From: Deltaproteobacteria bacterium
GTDB taxonomy: Bacteria > Myxococcota_A > Polyangia > Polyangiales > Ga0077539
Direction of reading: 5' to 3'
DNA length: 64,000 nucleotides
Assembly (NCBI GenBank): GCA_016704445.1
Contig: JADJAE010000039.1
Location: 54,146 to 118,145, forward strand
Shown piece after piece: positions 43,406 through 54,489 of this stretch. A program made the position numbers and the translations under genes. The stretch's first letter is position 1. The number at the start of each line of letters is the position of its first letter. The notes beneath the pieces are model-generated. The model was not told where the DNA came from. It made no database searches and saw nothing but the letters and a program-made list of their open reading frames with translations.

Positions 43406-44197
43406 TCAGCGCCGGGAGATGCGGATGTGGTCGATCACGACGGCCTCGATGGGCATGTCGCGCGGGTCGCGCTCCACCGCGGTGATGCGGCGCACGAGGT
43501 CGGCCGGGGTGCAGCGGCCGAAGATCGAGTAGCTGCCGTCGAGGTGGGGCTTCGCGACCTCGGTGATGAAGAACTGGCCGCCGTTGGTGTTCGGGCCGTG
43601 GTTGGCCATGCAGAGCAGGCCCGGGGCGTTGTGGCCCTGGACGTTCTCGTCGGCGAACTCGAAGCCCGGACCGCCCATCCCCGAGCGCAGGATGTCTCCC
43701 CCCTGGATCATGAAGTCAGGGATCACCCGGTGGAAGATCGAGCCGTCATAGAAGGGGCGGCGCACCCAGCGGCCCGCGGTGGGATCCCAGAAATCCCGGA
43801 GGCCTCGCGCGAGACCCACGAAATTGGCCACCGTGACGGGCGCCTCGCGGCTGAGCAGCTCGCAGGCGAAGTTGCCCATGCGCGTCTCGATGGTCGCGAC
43901 CAGCGCACCGGTCCCGGGGAGGCCCGCGGTGGCCTGCTCCAGGGTGAAGCGGCCGCGCAGGGGATCGGGCTCCGTCGGGTCGGCGTGGGCCGGGGTGACC
44001 GTGAGGTCGCGGGAGCGGGGCCTGCCCGCGGCGGGCGCCGCAGGGGCCGGGGGCGCGGGAGCAGCGGGAGCGGGGGTCGGGGCCGAGCGAGGAGGCGTCG
44101 CAACGGGGCGAAACGCGGGCTCGGCGGGGGCGGTGAGATTACACCCGGCGGTAAGCGCGAGGGCGAGAAGCGGACGCTGGAGACGGTCGGTGTGCAT
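43406..44197 (-). CDS. Cyclophilin-type peptidyl-prolyl isomerase lipoprotein
   Basis: 263 residues. A lipobox (LALALTAGC) and an Ala/Pro linker of about 60 residues precede a cyclophilin domain: IETRMGNFACELLSREAPVT, FVGLARG, YDGSIFHRVIPDFMIQGGD (catalytic Arg in FHRV), GGPGFEFADEN, LLCMANHGPNTNGGQFFITE and GSYSIFGR. It catalyses proline isomerisation during folding of exported proteins in the periplasm. Six bases separate it from the DUF192 gene upstream. Confidence 0.9.
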   Translation of the reverse strand: MHTDRLQRPLLALALTAGCNLTAPAEPAFRPVATPPRSAPTPAPAAPAPPAPAAPAAGRPRSRDLTVTPAHADPTEPDPLRGRFTLEQATAGLPGTGALVATIETRMGNFACELLSREAPVTVANFVGLARGLRDFWDPTAGRWVRRPFYDGSIFHRVIPDFMIQGGDILRSGMGGPGFEFADENVQGHNAPGLLCMANHGPNTNGGQFFITEVAKPHLDGSYSIFGRCTPADLVRRITAVERDPRDMPIEAVVIDHIRISRR

Positions 44198-44203
44198 GGC
44201 GGA

Positions 44204-44716
44204 TCACTCGCTGGCGGGCGGGATGTCGGTGAACTCCACCCGGTCGCCCGCGCTCAGGTGGTGCCGGTCGGAGAAGCCGCCGTTGACCTCGAGAACGTAG
44301 AGCGAGTCGCCCGGGACCTCGCGCGGGTCGTCGGTCTCGGGCGTGGCGTTCTTCACGATGCCGAGGATGGTGCGGTCGGCGCGGATGAAGATCATGTCCA
44401 GGGGAAGGATGGTGTTGTGCATCCAGAAGACCTGATGGTCGGGCCGCGGGAAGACGAAGATCATCCCGTGGTCTTCGTCCATGTCGCGGCGGAACATCAG
44501 CCCCCGCTCGCGGGTACGCGGCTCGCGCACCACCTCGACGCTGATGTCCACCGGCGCGCCGGACTGACGGAGCACCCGCACGGAGGGCCCGGTCCTCGCT
44601 GGGGGGGTGACCCGGGCCGGCGCGACGCTGCGCGCGGGCGCCCCGGGTTCGACCGGCGCCGAAGAGCTACGACACGACGCGAACACCAGCGAACCAGCAA
44701 GGACGATCCAGCGCAC
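44204..44716 (-). CDS. DUF192 family lipoprotein
   Basis: 170 residues from GTG 44716 (VRWIVLAGSLVFASC lipobox). The DUF192 core is clear: VEVVREPRTRERGLMFRRDM, FVFPRPDHQVFWMHNTILPL, DMIFIRADRTILGIVKNATP, VLEVNGGFSDRHHLSAGDRV. This is a small exported beta-barrel-like fold of unknown biochemical role. It heads a probable three-gene operon with the cyclophilin and comEA-like genes and is divergent from the cobA-hemD gene. Confidence 0.88.
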   Translation of the reverse strand: MRWIVLAGSLVFASCRSSSAPVEPGAPARSVAPARVTPPARTGPSVRVLRQSGAPVDISVEVVREPRTRERGLMFRRDMDEDHGMIFVFPRPDHQVFWMHNTILPLDMIFIRADRTILGIVKNATPETDDPREVPGDSLYVLEVNGGFSDRHHLSAGDRVEFTDIPPASE

Positions 44717-44799
44717 GGTCGGGTGGTAGTCGCAGCCCGCGGTCGGTGTCAAACCGCGTGCGCGACAGCGCCATACCAGCAGCGTAGAGTGCCGCCGTC

Positions 44800-46347
44800 G
44801 TGCCTGGCTTTGTCTCTCTCGTCGGCGTGGGTCCCGGTGACCCGGGCCTCCTCACCCTCCGCGGTCGCAGGGCCATCGCGGCCGCCGACACGCTGCTCGT
44901 CGACGCCCTCGTCCACCCGGGCGTGCTGCGCCACGCCCGTCCCGACGCCGAGCAGCTCTTCGTGGGCAAGCGCGGCGATCAGTCGTCGACGGGGCAGGAG
45001 GAGATCAACCACATGCTCCTGCTGCGGGCGAGCCAGGGGCGGAGGGTCGCCCGGCTGAAGGGCGGCGACGCGCTGATCTTCGGGCGCGGCGCCGAGGAGG
45101 CGGAGTTCCTGGCGGAGCACGGCATCGCCTTCGAGGTGATCCCCGGGGTGAGCGCGGCCATCGGAGCGACGGCCTACGCGGGCATCCCCCTCACGCACCG
45201 CGAGCACTCCTCCTCCGTCGCCCTCGTGACCTCCCGAGAGCGCCCCGGCCGACCGGCCGACCAGGGCCCCCTGCGCGCGGTGGCCTCGGCGGACACCATC
45301 GTGATCTTCATGGGCCTACGGCGCCTCGCGACGGACCTCGCCACCCTCATCGACAGCGGCCGCGACCCGAGCACCCCCGCCGCCATCATCTCCGCCGGAA
45401 CCCACCCCGAGCAGGTCGTCGTCACCGGCACCCTCGCCGACCTCCCCGACCGCGCCGCTACGGCCGACGTGCGCTCTCCCGCGCTGGTGGTCGTCGGCGA
45501 GGTGGTGCGCCTGCGGGAGCGGCTCCGCTGGTGGGACGGCCCCGGGCTGCACGGACGACGGGTGCTGGTCGCCCGCGCCGCGGAGCAGTCCGCCGAGACC
45601 GCGGACGCCTTCGTCGACCTGGGCGCCGCGGTGGTGGAGATCCCGATGATCCGCGTGGGCGACCCGAGCCGCCCGGAGGAGCTCTCCGTCGCGCTGCGCT
45701 CGATGGCCGCCGGTCGCTACGACGTGGTGGCCTTCACCTCGGCCAACGGCGTGCGCCGCACCTTCGCCGCGCTGCGCTCGCTGGGCCTCGACGCGAGGGC
45801 CTTCGGACGGGCGCGGGTCGCGGCGGTGGGCCCCGAAACAGCCCGGGCGCTCTCGGACTCGGGGATCACGGCCGACGCGGTGGCCGCCGAGCACCGGGGA
45901 GTCGCGGTGGTCGACGCCCTCGCCTCGCTCCCAGGCATCGAGCTCGCCGGGTGCACGGTGCTCCTGCCCCGCGCGGAGGTGGCCTCGCCGGGGCTCTCGG
46001 AGACGCTCCGGGCGCGCGGCGCAGCGGTCGATGACGTGCCCGCGTACCGTACGCTCGGCCCCAGCGAGGAGGACCGCGAGCGGCTCCGCGATCTCTGGTC
46101 CAGCGGCGGCCTCGACGCGGTGCTGCTCACCTCCGGGTCGACCGCCCGAGGCATCGCCGAGACCCTTGGCGACGCGCTCCTGCCGCTCCCCCCGGGGCTG
46201 ATCGTCGCCTCCATCGGGCCGACCACCTCGGAGGTCGCGCGCTCCCTCGGGATGCCGGTCCACGTCGAGGCGGCGGTGTATACCCTCGACGGTCTCCGGG
46301 ACGCCCTGCGAGACCACTACCGCCAAGGAGCCTTCGCCCCGCCATGA
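44800..46347 (+). CDS. Fused uroporphyrinogen-III methyltransferase / uroporphyrinogen-III synthase
   Basis: 515 residues. The N-terminal half (to about 235) is a CobA/SUMT-type enzyme that uses SAM to make precorrin-2: VSLVGVGPGDPGLLTLRGRR, VGKRGDQSSTGQEEIN, VARLKGGDALIFGRGAEEAE, VIPGVSAAIGATAYAGIPLT. The C-terminal half (from about 245) is HemD, which closes hydroxymethylbilane to uroporphyrinogen III: FTSANGVRRTFAAL, AAVGPETARAL, LLPRAEVASPGLSETLRARG, LLTSGSTARGI, SIGPTTSEVARSLG. The fusion couples ring closure to the branch towards sirohaem or cobalamin. GTG start; its TGA overlaps the hemB ATG. Confidence 0.93.
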   Translation: MPGFVSLVGVGPGDPGLLTLRGRRAIAAADTLLVDALVHPGVLRHARPDAEQLFVGKRGDQSSTGQEEINHMLLLRASQGRRVARLKGGDALIFGRGAEEAEFLAEHGIAFEVIPGVSAAIGATAYAGIPLTHREHSSSVALVTSRERPGRPADQGPLRAVASADTIVIFMGLRRLATDLATLIDSGRDPSTPAAIISAGTHPEQVVVTGTLADLPDRAATADVRSPALVVVGEVVRLRERLRWWDGPGLHGRRVLVARAAEQSAETADAFVDLGAAVVEIPMIRVGDPSRPEELSVALRSMAAGRYDVVAFTSANGVRRTFAALRSLGLDARAFGRARVAAVGPETARALSDSGITADAVAAEHRGVAVVDALASLPGIELAGCTVLLPRAEVASPGLSETLRARGAAVDDVPAYRTLGPSEEDRERLRDLWSSGGLDAVLLTSGSTARGIAETLGDALLPLPPGLIVASIGPTTSEVARSLGMPVHVEAAVYTLDGLRDALRDHYRQGAFAPP

Positions 46348-47330
46348 GCTTTCCCCTCGTACGCCCCCGCCGCCTGCGCCAGACCGCCGCCCTCCGCTCT
46401 CTGGTGCGCGAGACCCGGTTGCACACCGACCAGCTCGTCGCCCCGCTCTTCGTCACCCTGGGCGAAGGGCGACGCAAGCCCATCACCTCGATGCCCGGGC
46501 ACGCCCAGCTCTCCGTCGACCTCGCCGTCGCCGAGGCGCAGGCGCTTACCTCCCTGGGTATTCGCAGCTTCCTGCTCTTCGGCCTGCCCGACCAGAAGGA
46601 CGACGAGGGCTCCGGCGCGTGGGACCCGAACGGCCCTGTTCCGACGGCGCTGCGGGCGCTGCGCGCGGCCCTGCCGCAGAGCGTGCTCATGGCCGACGTC
46701 TGCGTCGACGAGTACACCTCGCACGGCCACTGCGGCGTGCTGCACACCCGCCGGGACGGCACCGTCGAGGTCGACAACGACGCCACCGTCGAGCGCCTCG
46801 CCCGCATCGGGCTCGTGTACGCCCAGGCCGGGGCCGACATCGTGTCGCCGAGCGACATGATGGACGGCCGCATCGGCGCCGTGCGCCGCTCGCTCGACGC
46901 CGCGGGCTACGAGGACACGGTGGTGATGTCCTACGCGGTGAAGTACGCGAGCGCGTTCTACGGGCCCTTCCGCGAGGCCGCCGACTGCGCGCCCAAGTTC
47001 GGCGACCGCGCGGGCTACCAGATGGACCCGGCCAACACCCGCGAGGCCCTGCGCGAGGTGCGCCTCGACATCGAGGAGGGCGCCGACATCGTGATGGTGA
47101 AGCCCGCGCTCGCGTACCTCGACGTCATCCGCGCGGTGAAGGAGGAGGTGAGCGTCCCGGTCGCGGCCTACAACGTCTCCGGCGAGTACGCGATGCTCCA
47201 CGCCGCCGCGCAGAACGGCTGGATCGACCTGCACCGCGCCGTGCGAGAGACGCTGCTCTCGATCCGCCGGGCCGGCGCCGACATCATCGTGACCTACCAC
47301 GCGCGGGACCTCGCCGAGGCGATGGCGTGA
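46344..47330 (+). CDS. hemB: Delta-aminolevulinic acid dehydratase (porphobilinogen synthase)
   Basis: 328 residues. Condenses two 5-aminolevulinates to porphobilinogen. Schiff-base lysines are in VMSYAVKYASAFYGPF and VMVKPALAYLDVI. The metal-site segment ADVCVDEYTSHGHCGVL keeps both Cys residues of a zinc-type enzyme, with DMMDGRIGAVR and YQMDPANTREALREV nearby. ATG 46344 overlaps the upstream stop by 4 nt, and the gene is itself overlapped by the lipoprotein gene (GTGA at 47327). Confidence 0.95.
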   Translation: MSFPLVRPRRLRQTAALRSLVRETRLHTDQLVAPLFVTLGEGRRKPITSMPGHAQLSVDLAVAEAQALTSLGIRSFLLFGLPDQKDDEGSGAWDPNGPVPTALRALRAALPQSVLMADVCVDEYTSHGHCGVLHTRRDGTVEVDNDATVERLARIGLVYAQAGADIVSPSDMMDGRIGAVRRSLDAAGYEDTVVMSYAVKYASAFYGPFREAADCAPKFGDRAGYQMDPANTREALREVRLDIEEGADIVMVKPALAYLDVIRAVKEEVSVPVAAYNVSGEYAMLHAAAQNGWIDLHRAVRETLLSIRRAGADIIVTYHARDLAEAMA

Positions 47331-47740
47331 GGGGTGCGCTGCGGCTGGTGGCGGCGCTCGGCGCCGTGGCGCTCGGATGCGCCGAGCCCACCGATCCAGC
47401 GCTGTGCGAAGGGGTGATCGACGTCGGCTGCGACGGAGGGATCCCAGGGTCTTCCCTCGACGACGCGAGCGGCACCTGGGTGAGCTCTCCGTGGCTGGGT
47501 CCGCACCTGAGCTACCCCAAGTACACGACCCTCCGGCTCTGCCACGGGCTCGGTCGCCCGCCGGCCTCCGTCGAGGTCTGGGCCGGCTTCGCCCAGACGG
47601 GCGGCGTCGCGATGCAGATCGGCAGCGCGGCGATCGTCATCCCCGCGTGCGGAACCGACCCCGGCGTCACCGACCGCTCGGTGCTCATCCGCAACGGCGG
47701 CGGCCAGGACTTCTTCGCGCGCTTCGTCCTCCGCCCCTAA
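47327..47740 (+). CDS. Small lipoprotein, unknown function
   Basis: 137 residues from GTG 47327, overlapping the hemB stop. The signal (LRLVAALGAVALGC) gives a lipid anchor at about residue 18. The mature protein has paired Cys residues (CEGVIDVGCDGG, LRLCHGLG, VIPACG) and no recognised family. Coupling to hemB is translational only; a functional link is not implied. Its stop overlaps the convergent cysteine desulfurase gene by 4 bp. Confidence 0.7.
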   Translation: MRGALRLVAALGAVALGCAEPTDPALCEGVIDVGCDGGIPGSSLDDASGTWVSSPWLGPHLSYPKYTTLRLCHGLGRPPASVEVWAGFAQTGGVAMQIGSAAIVIPACGTDPGVTDRSVLIRNGGGQDFFARFVLRP

Positions 47741-48903
47741 TCGGTCGAAGAGTCCGTCTTCACCCCGGAGAGGAAGCGGGGCAGCACCCTCGGCGCGACC
47801 TCGGCGAAGCGGGCGACCTCCGCGTCGGTGGTCTCCGGCGAGAGCGAGACCCTCAGCGCCGACGAGGCCCGCCAGGGCTCCGCTGGGTACAGCCTCGCGA
47901 TGGAGGCCGACGCCCTCGCCCGGCCGCTCGAGCAAGCCGACCCCGACGACACCGAGACGCCCTCCACGTCGAAGGCCGCCACAAGCTCTGGCCCGGAGAC
48001 CTCCGCCGCCGCCCAGCCGACGTGACTCACCGTCGCAACCCGAGGGCGGAGCGCCACCGAGGGCGACGCGCCATGCGCCTGGAGCACCCGCTCGATGGCG
48101 TCGCGACGCGCCGCGACCGAGGGCATCGCCGCGAGCCGATCGGCGACCCCGGTGGCCGCCGCGCCGAAGCCCACGATGCCGAGGAGGTTCTCGGTCCCGC
48201 CGCGGAGGCCGCGCTCCTGACCGCCTCCGGGCATCACCGTCGCGAGGCTCGCCCCCGCCCTCACCCAGAGCGCCCCGACGCCCTGCGGTCCGCCGATCTT
48301 GTGCGCCGAGAAGGCCACCGCGTCGGCCCCGGTGGCCGCCACCTCCACCGCGACCTTCCCCAGCGCCTGCACCCCGTCGAGCGCCCAGCGCGCTCCCCGC
48401 TCGGCCAGAAGCGAGCGCAGCGGAGGGAGGTCGAGCACCGCGCCGGTCTCGTGCTGCACCCACGACAGCGCCAGCAGGGCTTCGGGTTCGAGCGCCGCCG
48501 AGAGGGCCTCGACGTCCATCGCCCCTTCGGCCCTCGTCGGGATCCACCGCAGCGGCAGCGAGCGCTCGACGCCCAGCGCCTCCATCGCCGCGACCACGCA
48601 TGGGTGCGCCCCCGGGTCGCACCACAGCGACGAGACCGGCCCTCGACGGCCGAGGCCGAGTACCGAGAGGTGTAAAGCCTCGGTCCCTCCGGAGGTGAAG
48701 GTGAGGGCTGAAGCGGAGGCTCCGATCACCCTCGCGACGGAGCGCCGGGCGTCCTCGATGAGGGCGCGCGCCCGACGCCCATGATGGTGGGAACTCGACG
48801 AGTTGCCGACGAAGCCCTCCTCCAGCAGCGGGCGCATCGCCGCGAGGGCGCGATCGGAGAGAGGGGTCGTCGCGTGGTGATCGAGGTACGAGCGCGAGGC
48901 CAT
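47737..48903 (-). CDS. Cysteine desulfurase (NifS/IscS family)
   Basis: 388 residues. A PLP enzyme removing sulfur from cysteine as a protein persulfide for Fe-S or thio-cofactor synthesis. Motifs: SYLDHHATTPLSDRAL at the start, FTSGGTEALHLSVLG, DGVQALGKVAVEV, the PLP lysine in FSAHKIGGPQGVGAL, GGGQERGLRGGTENL, and the active-site Cys in SVSSGSACSSGRA, which has the short loop of class I enzymes. No isc or suf scaffold gene is near; the next gene upstream is a histidine kinase 3 bp away. Confidence 0.9.
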   Translation of the reverse strand: MASRSYLDHHATTPLSDRALAAMRPLLEEGFVGNSSSSHHHGRRARALIEDARRSVARVIGASASALTFTSGGTEALHLSVLGLGRRGPVSSLWCDPGAHPCVVAAMEALGVERSLPLRWIPTRAEGAMDVEALSAALEPEALLALSWVQHETGAVLDLPPLRSLLAERGARWALDGVQALGKVAVEVAATGADAVAFSAHKIGGPQGVGALWVRAGASLATVMPGGGQERGLRGGTENLLGIVGFGAAATGVADRLAAMPSVAARRDAIERVLQAHGASPSVALRPRVATVSHVGWAAAEVSGPELVAAFDVEGVSVSSGSACSSGRARASASIARLYPAEPWRASSALRVSLSPETTDAEVARFAEVAPRVLPRFLSGVKTDSSTD

Positions 48904-48906
48904 CGC

Positions 48907-50118
48907 CTACGGCTCCTCCGGGCGGCGGGTGATCTGGAGGCGCACCAGCAGCCCCGGGAAGGTTCTGCCTGCGACGCGCATCCGGGAGCCGGTCTCCGCC
49001 ACGACCCCTCCCCCGTGGGCCTCGGCGACGCCCCGCACCACCGCGAGCCCGACGCCAGCGCCGCCGTGCTTGCGGGTGGGCGACCCGTCGACCTGCACGA
49101 AGGGCTCGAAGATGCGCGCGAGCCAGCCGGGGGCCACCCCGGCGCCCTCGTCGGCCACGAGCAGCTCGGCGTGGGTCGCGCTGAAGCGCAGCTCGACGCC
49201 GATCGCGCCCCCGGTCGGAGCGAACTTCGCGGCGTTGTCGAGCAGGTGATCGACCGCCCGGCCGATGCGGTCGGCGTCGCCGAGCGCGGGCAGCGAGGCG
49301 TCGGGGATGGTCACCAGGAGCTGCGATCCCTGGGCGGAGAGCGCGGGGCGGCGGAGCTCGATGGCGCGGAGCACCACCTCGCGCAGGTCGTAGGGCGCGA
49401 AGGTGAAGCGCAGCCGACCGGTCTCGAGCTGGGTCACGTCGAGGAGGTTGTCGATGGTGTGCCGCAGCCGACCGAGAGCACCGTCCATGCTGCGCACGGC
49501 CTTGCGCTGCGCCTCGGAGAGGGGCCCGAGCTCCTCGCGGGAGAGCAGGCCCAGGTAGCCCACCAGCGGGGTGAGCGGCGTGGCGAGCTCGTGGCTCACG
49601 TTTCGGTAGAACTCCCGGCGCAGGCGGTCGGCCTCCACCAGCCGCTCGTGCGCGTCGCTGAGCTCGTGCACCTTGGCCTCGAGCCTCGCCGCGACCCTCG
49701 CCCCCTGCGCCCGGAGCAGCGCCTCGGAGCTGGTCTCCGGCGACGCGGCCGGAGCGCCCTCCGGGGGCCTCGAACCCAGGAAGGACTCCACCGTCTTCAC
49801 GAAGGAGCGCACCTCGATGGGCTTGGCGATGAATCCCCGGCACCCCAGGCCCAGCGCCGTCGCCCGGTCACCCTCGGCGGTCACCGCCACGATGGGCACC
49901 TCCGCCAGGCGCTCTCGCAGCAGCATCGCCACCTCGTAGCCGTCGAGGTCGGGGACGTTGATGTCGAGCAGCACCAGGTCGGGCCGGGCGTGCGTCGCGA
50001 TGCGGATGCCCTCCACGCCGGAGAAGGCCTCCAGCACCTCGTGCCCGGCGCGCTGCAGCAGCTTGCGCACGAGGAGCAGGCTCTGCGGGTCGTCTTCGAT
50101 GTGGAGGATCGTAGCCAT
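48907..50118 (-). CDS. Hybrid response regulator / sensor histidine kinase
   Basis: 403 residues, soluble. An N-terminal receiver domain (1-115) has Asp52 in LVLLDINVPDLDGYE and Lys99 in GFIAKPIE. A coiled-coil linker (near 138-170, EAKVHELSDAHERLVEADRL) leads to a HisKA domain with His176 (NVSHELATPLTPLVGYL), and an HATPase_c domain shows DHLLDNAAKFAP (N box), VADEGAGVAPGW (G1), IFEPFVQ (F) and GAGVGLAVVRGV (G2). A receiver placed before the kinase suggests it is controlled by another kinase. It lies just upstream of, and is probably co-transcribed with, the cysteine desulfurase gene. Confidence 0.9.
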   Translation of the reverse strand: MATILHIEDDPQSLLLVRKLLQRAGHEVLEAFSGVEGIRIATHARPDLVLLDINVPDLDGYEVAMLLRERLAEVPIVAVTAEGDRATALGLGCRGFIAKPIEVRSFVKTVESFLGSRPPEGAPAASPETSSEALLRAQGARVAARLEAKVHELSDAHERLVEADRLRREFYRNVSHELATPLTPLVGYLGLLSREELGPLSEAQRKAVRSMDGALGRLRHTIDNLLDVTQLETGRLRFTFAPYDLREVVLRAIELRRPALSAQGSQLLVTIPDASLPALGDADRIGRAVDHLLDNAAKFAPTGGAIGVELRFSATHAELLVADEGAGVAPGWLARIFEPFVQVDGSPTRKHGGAGVGLAVVRGVAEAHGGGVVAETGSRMRVAGRTFPGLLVRLQITRRPEEP

Positions 50119-50203
50119 CGGGCGTGGTTTGATTTATCCGTTGCCTCGCGTCGCTCCGCAACGCGCCCCTCGCGATCCGGTGCCGCGCGGAGGTGTGTCG
50201 ACG

Positions 50204-51874
<1,671 letters not shown>

Positions 51875-51879
51875 GACCG

Positions 51880-53295
51880 TCAGCCGGCGAGCAGCGCCGC
51901 CACGACCGTCGCCCCAGCGAGGATCAGCAGCAGCCCCCCGACGATGGCCACCCAGAGGAGGGTGCGCGACGGCGGGGCTGCGGGCGCGATGGGGGTGGCG
52001 GGGGGCGGCGGGAGCGACGAGGCGCGGATCTGGTCGAGCAGCGCCTGGGGAAACTGGGCCTGCATGGTCTGGTCGATGAGGTGCGACGCCGGGACCGTCG
52101 GCGCCGGGGGACGCTGCGGAGGGGGCGTCGAGCTACGGGGGGGGGCCGCGGAGGGGCGCGGCGGCGCGACCGGCACCGTGGAGGGCGTGAGGCCCATCTG
52201 GCGCATGGCGTCTTCGAGCTGGCCGGAGAGCAGGGTCGGGCCGTCGTCGGAGGGCGCGTCGAACTCCGGCGTCCGGGTAGAGACGCTCGTGGTGTCAGCG
52301 GGCGGGAGGAGCGCACGCTCGGGGCGGAGGAGTTCCTGCTTGGCGCGGTAGCGGTCGGGGTCGAGGTCGCGGACGAAGGTGCCCAGCTCCTCCGTGAGGT
52401 CGCCCGCGCCGACGCTACGGAGGTAGCCCCGCAGCGCCCGCTCGACGGCGCCCGCCGTCTGGAAGCGGTCGCCGGGCTCCTTGGTGAGCATCGCCAGGAT
52501 GATCTGCTCCAGGCCCTCCGGGAACTCCGGGTCGATGCTGCGCGGCGCGACGATGTTGTGCTGCATCACGTTTCGGATGGTGTCCGCGTCGGTCTTCCCC
52601 CCGAAGAGCCGCCGCCCCATGGCGAGTTCGTAGAGCACCACGCCGAGGGCATAGACGTCCGAGCGCCGGTCGACATCCCGACCGAAGGCCTGCTCCGGGG
52701 CCATGTAGGCCAGCTTGCCCTTGATCTCCCCGGGCTGCGTTCGCTGGATGCGCCCGGTGGCCTTGGCGACGCCGAAGTCCGTGAGCTTCACCCGACCGTC
52801 GTAGGTGACGATGATGTTCTGCGGGGAGACGTCGCGGTGCACGAGGTCGAGCGGCTCGCCGTGCGGGCCGCGGAGTTCGTGGGCGGCGTGCAGACCCCCG
52901 GCGACGTCGGCCGCGATGCTCGCCGCGAGGCTCGGGCCCACCCGCTTGCCCCGTGACGCCTGCTTCAGGAACATCGACAGCGTCTCGCCGTCTGCATACT
53001 CCATCACGATGTAGTTGCGGCCGTCGGCGCGCCCGAGGACGAACTCCCGGATCTCCACCACGTTGGGGTGCCCGATGGACGAGGCGATGCGGGCCTCGTC
53101 GGAGAGCATCGCCACGAAGTCGGGGTCGTAGGCGAGGTGCGGGTGCACCACCTTGATGGCCACGATCTCCCGGGGCCGTGCGGCGCCCTCGTAGACGCCC
53201 AGGAAGACCGCGGCCATCCCGCCCCGCGCCAGCTCGGCGACGATGCGGTAGTCATCAAGTCGCGAGTTGTCTTGCTTCGCGGAGACGGGGCTCAC
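51880..53295 (-). CDS. Ser/Thr protein kinase with C-terminal membrane anchor
   Basis: About 471 residues from GTG 53295; ATG 53397 or 53454 would extend it by non-conserved sequence. The Hanks-type domain (15-280) is complete: glycine loop ELARGGMAAVFLG, Lys48 in VAIKVV, HRDVSPQN with Asp155, DFGVAK 173-178, and APE in YMAPEQAFG. The P+1 region and RRSDVYALGVVLYELAMG follow. A Pro-rich segment and a C-terminal span (LLWVAIVGGLLLILAGATVV) tether it to the membrane with nothing outside. HRDVSPQN is typical of myxobacterial kinases. Divergent from the response regulator gene. Targets unknown. Confidence 0.9.
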   Translation of the reverse strand: MSPVSAKQDNSRLDDYRIVAELARGGMAAVFLGVYEGAARPREIVAIKVVHPHLAYDPDFVAMLSDEARIASSIGHPNVVEIREFVLGRADGRNYIVMEYADGETLSMFLKQASRGKRVGPSLAASIAADVAGGLHAAHELRGPHGEPLDLVHRDVSPQNIIVTYDGRVKLTDFGVAKATGRIQRTQPGEIKGKLAYMAPEQAFGRDVDRRSDVYALGVVLYELAMGRRLFGGKTDADTIRNVMQHNIVAPRSIDPEFPEGLEQIILAMLTKEPGDRFQTAGAVERALRGYLRSVGAGDLTEELGTFVRDLDPDRYRAKQELLRPERALLPPADTTSVSTRTPEFDAPSDDGPTLLSGQLEDAMRQMGLTPSTVPVAPPRPSAAPPRSSTPPPQRPPAPTVPASHLIDQTMQAQFPQALLDQIRASSLPPPPATPIAPAAPPSRTLLWVAIVGGLLLILAGATVVAALLAG

Positions 53296-53431
53296 GGGGA
53301 TTTCTGAGGGCTCCTTCGTCAGGAGCGCGCCGTTGCATCGACGCGCGGTCCTCTGCGAGCGATCTCTGCCACGGCTGGCGGTGAACCGGCAAGGCATCGA
53401 CGAGGAGTCGAGGGGCGACCGCTCGCGATTC

Positions 53432-53461
53432 TTGACACCTACTTTCGCGCCCACCTACAAC
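53432..53461 (+). promoter_or_regulatory. Probable sigma-70 promoter of the response regulator
   Basis: TTGACA (53432-53437, perfect -35), an 18-nt spacer, then TACAAC (53456-53461, 4 of 6 matches to the -10). Transcription would start near 53468, about 70 nt before the GTG at 53538. It is the clearest vegetative promoter in the window. Confidence 0.55.
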
Positions 53462-53537
53462 GTCAACGCGGGCTTACGGGTCGATCCCCACGCGCGAGCG
53501 ATGGATGACCGATGCTCCGCTGAAGAAGGAGTCGGTC

Positions 53538-54391
53538 GTGCCCAAATCCGTGTTCGTCATCGATGACAGCGCGACGATGCGAAAGGTCTTCGAGATGACC
53601 TTCGCTGGTGAAGACATCGCGGTCGTGACCCATGACAGCGCCGACGGCGCGGTGGCCCGCGCTCGCGAGCTTCGTCCCAACGCGATCATCGTCGACGTCA
53701 ACCTCCCCGGCACGAGCAGCTACGACCTCGTGAAGAGCCTGCGCGGCGAGCCGAACCTCTCCTCGGTGCCGGTCTACCTGCTCTACTCCGACCACTCGCC
53801 CCTCGACGAGGCCGCGGCGCGAGCCGCTGGCGCCCAGGGGGCGGTGCTCAAGCCCTTCGACTCCCAGGCGATGATCGACCGGGTGCGCCAGTCGGTCAGC
53901 GGCGCCACGGCGGCCGCCGCTGCCGCTGCGCCGCGCCCGCGGCCCCACCGCTGCCTCCGGGCGCTCCGAAGCTCCCGACCGCCGCCCCGGTGGCCGTCGA
54001 CCGCCCGGCACCTGCGGCCCCGATGGCGGCCCCGATGGCGGCCGCTGCCCCGTCGATCCGCCCCGCGACGCCTCCCGCCACCCCGGTGAGGCCCGCGCGC
54101 GTGACCCCCGACGACCTGCTCCCTGAGCTCAACGAGGCCCCGCGGGTGTCCGCGCGCCCCGAGCCCATCGCCGCCCCCACCCCGGTCATCCCGGTGCAGG
54201 CCTCCGACCTCGCGAAGTCCGTCGCCGATCAGGTCGCCGCGAAGACCGCGTCGCTCGGCCTCACCCCGCAGCAGGCCGAGGCCATCACCGCGCTCACCCG
54301 CGAGGTGGTCGAGCGCGTGGTGTGGGAGGTCGTCCCGGTGCTCGCCGAGACGATGATCCGCGAAGAGCTGAAGCGCCTCACCTCCCCGTAG
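53538..54391 (+). CDS. Response regulator with Pro/Ala linker and C-terminal helix, frameshifted
   Basis: GTG 53538 is preceded by AAGGAG about 8 nt away. Residues 1-125 form a receiver domain with Asp9/Asp10, phospho-acceptor Asp53 (AIIVDVNLPG) and Lys (AVLKPFDS). After an Ala run the frame becomes Arg-rich and stops at 54089, while a sensible Ala/Pro linker and tail continue in the +2 frame (PATPVRPARVTPDDLLPELN ... REVVERVVWEVVPVLAETMI). One missing base near 53925 explains it; repaired length about 284. The tail VVERVVWEVVPVLAE-x-x-I-x-EEL is a recurring motif at the end of myxobacterial receiver proteins (FrzZ/RomR-like context), probably a protein-binding helix. There is no DNA-binding domain. 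Confidence 0.75.
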
Positions 54392-54489
54392 TTTTCCCCC
54401 GACATCCGTCGCGCTCGCCGAAGGCGTTGCGACCCGCGCGTCCGCACAGTAGGAAGCAAAGCCTTCCTGCAGCGTGAGGAGCCCCTCGG